This document shows, piece after piece, positions 3,386 to 7,458 of a DNA stretch of 7,458 nucleotides (positions are counted from its first letter, which is position 1; the number at the start of each line of letters is the position of its first letter). The stretch is taken from the NCBI GenBank assembly GCA_002499405.1, contig DALH01000024.1, forward strand, positions 1 through 7,458, written 5' to 3'. The notes under the pieces were generated by a model that was not told the origin of the DNA, made no database searches, and worked only from the letters and a program-made list of their open reading frames with translations. The DNA comes from Candidatus Micrarchaeota archaeon UBA95 (GTDB taxonomy: Archaea > Micrarchaeota > Micrarchaeia > Norongarragalinales > Norongarragalinaceae). Position numbers and translations under genes: made by a program.

Positions 3386-5443
3386 ATGGACTCAGGTTCG
3401 ATTATCGGCATCGGCGCGGTCGTGCTCACTGCGCTGGTGTTCGGCATAATTTTCTCGAAGCTTAAGCTTTCCGCGAGCATCGGCTACATCGTGGCCGGCC
3501 TTTTGATGGGGCCCATGGTTTGGGGAATCCTCGTGCCCGGCGAGGGCTTGACAAACATCTTCGGCGAACTCGGAATCATGATGCTCATGTTTTACCTGGG
3601 CATGGAAATGAATTTGAAGAAGCTCAGGCAGTACGGCGCGGTCGCTACCCTGCTCGCGTTCGTTCAAATCGTGGCCGCTTTTTCGGGAGGCTTCCTCATC
3701 GCCAAACTCTTCGGATTCAACAATTTGGAGGCCCTCATAATCGGCGCGTTGATGCCCATGGCGAGCACGGTCATGACCGTGCGTTTCATAATGGAGCGCA
3801 AGTTGCTGGACAAACTGGAGTCGCAACTCGCGTTAAGCGTCTTGATCGTGGAGGACTTCGCAGCGATTCTCGTCCTCGTGTTCCTTAACAGTTTTTCAAC
3901 CCAGCAGTCCCTCAACGAGATGGTGGCCACCACGCTGCTCTTCGTCATCGCGGCGTTTTACGTGGTCGGCAGATTGTCGCGTTTCGCGATGCGGCACCTG
4001 GAACTGCTTGGGCACGCCGACAAAATTTCGTTGTACGCTTTGGGCGTGGGCATCATAATCGCCTTCATGGGGGACTGGCTCGGCTTGTCGTCCACGCTTG
4101 GCGCATTCTTCGCTGGGTTTGCGCTCGCGGAAACCAGTTACGGCGAGCGCGTCAAACACGAGTTGGGCATGCTCCGCGAATTCTTCATATTGTTCTTCTT
4201 CGTCGCCCTCGGCGCGTCCACGACAATATTCTTTTCGTGGGCCGCCGCGCTCCTAGTCGTCGGCCTGGTTGCCGCGTTTTACTTCGCAAACTTCGTTGCG
4301 TTCTGGCTGTTCGGGAGCGCGCTCGGCGTGGAACCCAAGACGGCTTCGCACACCGGGCTCCTCATGCTGAGCATGGGAGAGTTCAGCTTGATTATCGCGA
4401 GTTTCGCCGCCAACCTGAACGAGGCGGGGTGCACAGACAACTGCCTCGTGCCGCACGCCGACGGCATACTCGCCACCGCCTTCCTCCTCATGATAGTCAC
4501 CGCCGTGGCGGCGCCCCTGATTTACTCCAGGCGCGACTGGCTCGTCAAAAAATTCCTGCGCATTTACCCGCGCGGGGCGCGCAAGGCGTTGGGTGAAATG
4601 GCGCGCGAAGCCAAGCCGCTGGAGGACTTCATCCTCAAGAAGGAGTTGCAAAACGAGTACGCGGTAATCCTGCGCAAACTGGTTACGAACATGGTGATAG
4701 CGGTTTCAATTGTTTACGTGAGTTACGCCGTCAAAATAAATCTGGACGTTCCGTTCCTGCCGTTCCTCCCACAGCCAGTGCCCTTTGCGTTGGTGGCGTT
4801 CCCCCTCGTAATCTGGCCGTTGTACCGTTTCGTAAGCGAGTTGAGGCGCTTGACCCAAAAGGTTTCCGCGACTCTGCTCGGCAAAAACGATGCGCGCGTG
4901 GACGAACGCCTCTCCGACGTTTTCGTGGGCCTGATTCTGACCGCTGTTGGCGTGGGCGCCACCGCCCTCATGTATTACTCCGCCGTGGACCCGTTGTTCT
5001 ACTTGATTCCGGGAACTTACTCGTTCCTCGCCGTGATGTTTCTCGGCAAGTCCATTTACGGCTTGTTCGAGGGGTTCGAGATACTTGACGACTTGGGCGG
5101 GTTGGAGGACGGTTCGGGGAGCGACCGGTTATCGCACCTCGCAAAAGAATTCGAGAAGCACGCCAAAAAATTCAGGAAACTGAACGCGGAACGCGTGCAG
5201 GCGCGCGAACGCATACAGGAGGCGCTGCAGCAAGGGGAACAAGCCAAGGCGCGCCGCATCCTTTACTCGTTCAAGAAAAAGGAGTTTGGGGCATTGAAGG
5301 AATTGGGTTACAGCGCGCAAAGAATAGAAAAAGTTGAGAAGGAGGGATTCGCGAAGGCCAAGCGCGAGGAAGAGCACACGAGGCGCGCGTTGGAGGAATA
5401 CTTCAAGAACAACCCGCCCTTCAAAACCGCTAAAAAGCGGTAA
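3386..5443 (+). CDS. CPA2-family cation:proton antiporter with extra C-terminal membrane domain
   Basis: This 685-residue membrane protein is expected to exchange Na+ or K+ for H+ across the cytoplasmic membrane. Residues 1-385 match the Na+/H+ exchanger (Kef/NapA-like) domain. Visible motifs are L-G-M-E near 72-74, V-E-D-F-A-A-I with E156-D157 in the ion-binding helix, G-L-S-S-T-L-G-A-F-F-A-G-F from 233, and M-G-E-F-S at about 330. A loop near 349-353 carries C-T-D-N-C. The C-terminus lacks a recognisable RCK/TrkA-N nucleotide-binding fold. Instead it has further hydrophobic segments near 436-455, 463-485, 512-535 and 543-570, then a Lys/Glu/Arg-rich, probably helical cytosolic tail (about 590-685). 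I chose the ATG at 3386, 28 bases after the TATA box (leaderless). An in-frame TTG at 3365 lies too close to the TATA box to be likely. The substrate ion cannot be told from sequence. Confidence 0.9.
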   Translation: MDSGSIIGIGAVVLTALVFGIIFSKLKLSASIGYIVAGLLMGPMVWGILVPGEGLTNIFGELGIMMLMFYLGMEMNLKKLRQYGAVATLLAFVQIVAAFSGGFLIAKLFGFNNLEALIIGALMPMASTVMTVRFIMERKLLDKLESQLALSVLIVEDFAAILVLVFLNSFSTQQSLNEMVATTLLFVIAAFYVVGRLSRFAMRHLELLGHADKISLYALGVGIIIAFMGDWLGLSSTLGAFFAGFALAETSYGERVKHELGMLREFFILFFFVALGASTTIFFSWAAALLVVGLVAAFYFANFVAFWLFGSALGVEPKTASHTGLLMLSMGEFSLIIASFAANLNEAGCTDNCLVPHADGILATAFLLMIVTAVAAPLIYSRRDWLVKKFLRIYPRGARKALGEMAREAKPLEDFILKKELQNEYAVILRKLVTNMVIAVSIVYVSYAVKINLDVPFLPFLPQPVPFALVAFPLVIWPLYRFVSELRRLTQKVSATLLGKNDARVDERLSDVFVGLILTAVGVGATALMYYSAVDPLFYLIPGTYSFLAVMFLGKSIYGLFEGFEILDDLGGLEDGSGSDRLSHLAKEFEKHAKKFRKLNAERVQARERIQEALQQGEQAKARRILYSFKKKEFGALKELGYSAQRIEKVEKEGFAKAKREEEHTRRALEEYFKNNPPFKTAKKR

Positions 5444-5461
5444 AACCAAAAGGATTACTGA

Positions 5462-5520
5462 ATGATGAGTGTGAACAACCACTGAGCCTCACGGCTATGA
5501 AGATGAATGATAGCGGCTGA
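5462..5520 (+). ncRNA. Candidate C/D-box guide RNA
   Basis: In the convergent gap after the antiporter the plus strand has an exact C box ATGATGA (5462-5468), 13 bases, a D' box CTGA (5482-5485), and an 11-base spacer. A C'-like ATGAAGA (5497-5503) or AGATGAA (5501-5507) follows, then 9-13 bases and a D box CTGA (5517-5520). Archaeal C/D sRNAs with aL7ae, Nop5 and fibrillarin guide 2'-O-methylation at the base pairing five positions upstream of D or D'. The D' guide would be GTGTGAACAACCA, targeting TGGTTGTTCACAC. Against the call, the terminal stem is weak and the D'-C' spacer is rather long. I could not check targets. Confidence 0.45.
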
Positions 5521-5527
5521 AAATCGA

Positions 5528-5540
5528 CGGCAACAAGCCG
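5528..5540. repeat. Short hairpin in the convergent intergenic region
   Basis: CGGC (5528-5531) and GCCG (5537-5540) pair around a five-base AACAA loop. On the minus strand, in the 3' region of the SpoIIM-family gene, it lies after a CTTTTTA tract (around 5545-5552) and could contribute to transcript ends. The signal is weak. Apart from this and the candidate guide RNA, I see nothing in 5444-5586. Confidence 0.35.
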
Positions 5541-5586
5541 AGTAAAAAGGCGGAGCATCAAGCGAAGCCGAGGCAATCAATTGGGT

Positions 5587-6423
5587 TCAGGGCACTCCCG
5601 TGCTCTCTATTAGGGCGCCGATTGCGAGGAAGACGACGGCCCACGCGAAGAGTTTGGCGACGTCGTAAACTATTTGCCTGAACAACGGCTTCTTGTATGC
5701 CTGCCGCACGATGGCGCGGCTCAGAATTCCACCGGACAGCGCGGTGGTAAGGTAAGCCAGCAGTTCAAACACGCCGTGCGGGAGTATGCCGAGGATACCT
5801 GCGCCCATGCTCAACGCAGCGGCCGACGGGTCCACGAGGTTGCGTGCCAGCGCGCCGAGGAAAACCGCGATGACCGACGCGTTCCAAATCAAGACGAACA
5901 AGGCGCCCGTGCTGTAGACCACGGACAAAACCATTACTATCAGCAACACTTCCAGGTTGTGGAAGAACAACAACTCGAATGCGCCCGCGTTGATGCTCGC
6001 CTCCGCGTTCACGGCAAATCCCTGGAAGTGGGCGCGCACCGCCTCCAACTCGCTTATCTGAGCGGAAAACAAGGACTCGGCTTCCGGCGAGGGGAGGGCG
6101 AGGTACCAGAAGGTGAAGGCGAGCGTCAAGCCGAGAAAGTAATTCGCCAAAACCATCAGGGTTGGGAGGTGGCGGGCGAGCGTGCGGCTTCCCGCAACCC
6201 GGAACGGCACTTTTTCAAAGGACTCCTCCTCAAAGGAGAAAAGCTTGTGAATGGTGGGAATGGACGGGATTATAACGAACAAGACGAGCAGCAAACTGGA
6301 TTCCTTGGAGCCCAGAAAGAGGGTAGCGAAAACCGCGATGGAAACGAACACGAATGCAAGCAAAACGAGTTTCCAGGGATTCCGCTTCGCGGACGCGGGG
6401 TCGACCAACGACTCCAAAACCAT
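5587..6423 (-). CDS. SpoIIM-family (stage II sporulation protein M-like) integral membrane protein
   Basis: This 278-residue protein has hydrophobic segments near residues 20-38, 43-62 and 86-111. An outside or inside loop follows (about 112-150), then several more membrane segments to the C-terminus. The C-terminal half shows the SpoIIM/DUF95 pattern: F-F-H-N-L-x-V, a helix with G-A-L-F-V-L-I-W-N-A, then G-I-L-P-H-G-V-F-E-L with P215-H216-G217 and E220, and a final 'G-G-I-L-S-R-A-I' helix. In Bacillus SpoIIM acts in forespore engulfment. The archaeal relatives have no established role, and a membrane or envelope function is inference. I chose the ATG at 6423, because a TATA-like box on the minus strand is centred 27 bases upstream (leaderless). 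A longer in-frame ATG at 6468 lies upstream of that box. The 3' end faces the antiporter gene across 143 bases. Confidence 0.83.
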   Translation of the reverse strand: MVLESLVDPASAKRNPWKLVLLAFVFVSIAVFATLFLGSKESSLLLVLFVIIPSIPTIHKLFSFEEESFEKVPFRVAGSRTLARHLPTLMVLANYFLGLTLAFTFWYLALPSPEAESLFSAQISELEAVRAHFQGFAVNAEASINAGAFELLFFHNLEVLLIVMVLSVVYSTGALFVLIWNASVIAVFLGALARNLVDPSAAALSMGAGILGILPHGVFELLAYLTTALSGGILSRAIVRQAYKKPLFRQIVYDVAKLFAWAVVFLAIGALIESTGVP

Positions 6424-6444
6424 GAGGTTATTTGGACAAGACAA

Positions 6445-6455
6445 CTTATTTAAAC
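6445..6455. promoter_or_regulatory. AT-rich shared divergent promoter box (SpoIIM-like gene and Csl4 operon)
   Basis: The plus strand reads CTTATTTAAAC and the minus strand GTTTAAATAAG. On the minus strand the centre is 27 bases before the ATG at 6423. On the plus strand it is about 36 bases before the ATG at 6486, leaving room for a short leader that would hold the GGTGAG ribosome binding site. It is the only TATA-like stretch between the two genes. Confidence 0.6.
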
Positions 6456-6474
6456 AACGCACAAACAATTCATT

Positions 6475-6480
6475 GGTGAG
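6475..6480 (+). promoter_or_regulatory. Ribosome binding site GGTGAG
   Basis: GGTGAG lies five bases before the ATG at 6486 and is complementary to the usual archaeal 16S rRNA 3' end. It supports that start. It also shows that this plus-strand gene uses a short leader, unlike its leaderless divergent neighbour. Confidence 0.65.
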
Positions 6481-6485
6481 ACGCC

Positions 6486-6854
6486 ATGAGTGAAGAACAA
6501 ACGCCTAAAGAAGCTTATTTGGAGGGTCGCCTCCTCGGATTAAACCGCTTGATAACGATTCTCAAACAAGCCATGACGGAGGATCAGACCACGGACATAG
6601 ATGAAATCCTGGTGGGACACATTTCAAACGAGATGAACGCCATACTCGACGAAATGCAGATTTACCACGGTGAGGATCACCCCGTTATAATTGATGCGAA
6701 GAAGAAGGCAAGAGAATTGCCCAAGCCCAAGAAGAAGAAATCACCCCAAGAAGAAGAGGAAGCCGCACCCAAAACGCCTTCCGAACTCAAAAAAAGCGTT
6801 GAAGGCGCCGACGAACTCATGCAGAACCTGATGGCCCTCAAAGAACAAGAGTGA
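6486..6854 (+). CDS. Hypothetical small charged protein upstream of Csl4
   Basis: I do not recognise this 122-residue family. Residues 1-58 look like two amphipathic helices (L-E-G-R-L-L-G-L-N-R-L-I-T-I-L-K and a second one rich in E, M and I). A short segment with Y-H-G-E-D-H-P follows. Residues 75-95 are a low-complexity Lys then Glu run (P-K-P-K-K-K-K-S, then E-E-E-E). The last 25 residues form another probable helix. There is no signal peptide or membrane segment, so it is cytosolic. The start has a good GGTGAG site. The Csl4 gene follows after 11 bases with its own GAGGT site overlapping this stop, so the two are almost certainly co-transcribed. A role connected with the exosome or RNA processing is plausible by association only. 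Confidence 0.75.
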   Translation: MSEEQTPKEAYLEGRLLGLNRLITILKQAMTEDQTTDIDEILVGHISNEMNAILDEMQIYHGEDHPVIIDAKKKARELPKPKKKKSPQEEEEAAPKTPSELKKSVEGADELMQNLMALKEQE

Positions 6855-6857
6855 GGT
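6853..6857 (+). promoter_or_regulatory. Ribosome binding site GAGGT of Csl4
   Basis: GAGGT overlaps the stop codon of the upstream gene and lies eight bases before the ATG at 6866. It fixes the Csl4 start and indicates coupled translation within the operon. Confidence 0.65.
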
Positions 6858-6865
6858 AATACTGA

Positions 6866-7458
6866 ATGCAGAAAAAAAAATCCCTAGTCGTTCCAGGCGA
6901 AGCCCTTGCTTACGCCGTGGAATACGTGGGAGGAAAGAACATCGTTGAACTCGAAGACGGCCAACTCTACCCCGAAAGGGTTGGAACCAAGACGGTCAAC
7001 GAAGAAGACCGCTCAATTGAAGTCAAAAGCGAGAAAACCGCGCGCATCGTCAAACCCGGCGACCTCGTCTATGCCAAGGTCTACAAGATATTCGACCAGA
7101 TGACGCTCCTGGAATTCCAGCCCGTTGAAAAGGGCCTCGGGGGAGAACGCACCTTTGCTTACCTCCGCATAAGCGAGTTAAGCCGCGGCTACGCCGAAAA
7201 CATCCGCGACTACCTCCGCACCGGCGACTACATCAAGGCGCGCGTCAAGGAAGTCAAGCCGCTCGGCATCTACCTCACCATGAAGGACGACGATTTGGGC
7301 GTGGTGCGCGCCTTCTGCTCGCGCTGCCGCGCCGAGTTAACCGAAGACGGCAAATGCCCCGAATGCAGCCGCACTGAAACCAGGAAGTGGGCAGGCAAAC
7401 CGTTCATGAGGCCGCCGCGCCGCTTCCCGGAAAGAGGCCCGAGAAGCAGAAATACGGG
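6866..7458 (+). CDS. csl4: Exosome RNA-binding subunit Csl4, 3' end cut by the window
   Basis: The frame stays open from the ATG at 6866 to the end, giving 197 residues and no stop. The N-terminal domain starts with L-V-V-P-G-E, followed by D-G-Q-L-Y and V-G, as in Csl4. An S1 RNA-binding domain covers about 63-140 (K-P-G-D-L-V-Y-A-K-V ... I-S-E-L-S-R-G-Y ... G-D-Y-I-K-A-R-V). Then comes the family-typical D-D-D-L-G-V-V-R-A-F and a zinc ribbon C151-S-R-C154 ... C164-P-E-C167 followed by E-T-R-K. Csl4 caps the Rrp41/Rrp42 ring of the archaeal exosome, binds RNA, and recruits DnaG in characterised species. A Pro/Arg-rich tail after residue 175 continues beyond the window and seems longer than in many archaeal Csl4 proteins. 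GAGGT at 6853-6857, eight bases upstream, supports the start. It is the second gene of the operon. Confidence 0.93.
   Translation, partial: MQKKKSLVVPGEALAYAVEYVGGKNIVELEDGQLYPERVGTKTVNEEDRSIEVKSEKTARIVKPGDLVYAKVYKIFDQMTLLEFQPVEKGLGGERTFAYLRISELSRGYAENIRDYLRTGDYIKARVKEVKPLGIYLTMKDDDLGVVRAFCSRCRAELTEDGKCPECSRTETRKWAGKPFMRPPRRFPERGPRSRNT

Noticed and set aside
5514..5540. Hairpin CGGCT/AGCCG as a rho-independent terminator for the antiporter gene.
   Set aside because: It is not followed by an oligo-T tract on the plus strand, and the stem is short; archaeal termination does not usually rely on it.
5674..6453. A 259-residue plus-strand open frame opposite the SpoIIM-like gene.
   Set aside because: Its translation is highly charged, rich in Q, E, R and H and without domain features. 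It is a mirror of the codon bias of the real membrane protein gene on the minus strand.
6424..6468. ATG at 6468 (minus) as the start of the SpoIIM-like gene.
   Set aside because: The extension (F-V-R-C-L-N-K-L-S-C) covers the TATA-like box and looks noncoding; the ATG at 6423 fits the promoter spacing.

Overview
This window looks like a chromosomal segment of an archaeon. The evidence is a tRNA-Arg gene interrupted by introns that fold into bulge-helix-bulge (BHB) splice sites, an exosome subunit Csl4 gene, class III (pilin-type) signal peptides of the K-[GA]-Q-x-[ST]-x-E-[YF] kind, and TATA-like boxes about 25 bases upstream of apparently leaderless start codons. The DNA is moderately GC-rich. 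A DPANN-type lineage is possible, but this is inference from general style only.

Layout. Bases 1-2980 are one tightly packed minus-strand operon for an archaeal type IV pilus-like or Tad-like surface system. In transcription order it holds a pilin-like protein (2980-2564), a Cys-rich exported protein (2533-2129), two GspF/TadB/TadC-type membrane platform proteins (2136-1081 and 1079-180), a 34-residue mini-pilin (180-76) and the start of another pilin (71 to beyond base 1). Genes overlap or nearly touch, and four of the six use GTG or TTG starts. No secretion ATPase is in the window.

Bases 3042-3320 (minus) hold the most remarkable element. It is a tRNA-Arg(CCU) gene in four exons split by three introns: in the acceptor/D-arm junction (9/10), the anticodon loop (canonical 37/38) and the T-loop (59/60). 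Each intron can form a BHB motif with a 4-bp central helix. The spliced RNA is a standard 75-nt cloverleaf with a perfect GGGCCCG/CGGGCCC acceptor stem.

Bases 3386-5443 (plus) encode a CPA2-type cation:proton antiporter with an unusual C-terminal extension of extra membrane segments and a charged helical tail. It appears to share a bidirectional TATA box with the divergent tRNA gene. The convergent gap 5444-5586 contains a candidate C/D-box guide RNA. Bases 6423-5587 (minus) encode a SpoIIM-family membrane protein, which shares a second AT-rich divergent promoter with a plus-strand operon. That operon has a small charged protein of unknown function (6486-6854) followed by exosome subunit Csl4 (6866 to beyond the end).

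The left block therefore builds a cell-surface filament, the centre supplies a tRNA and ion transport, and the right block concerns RNA processing.
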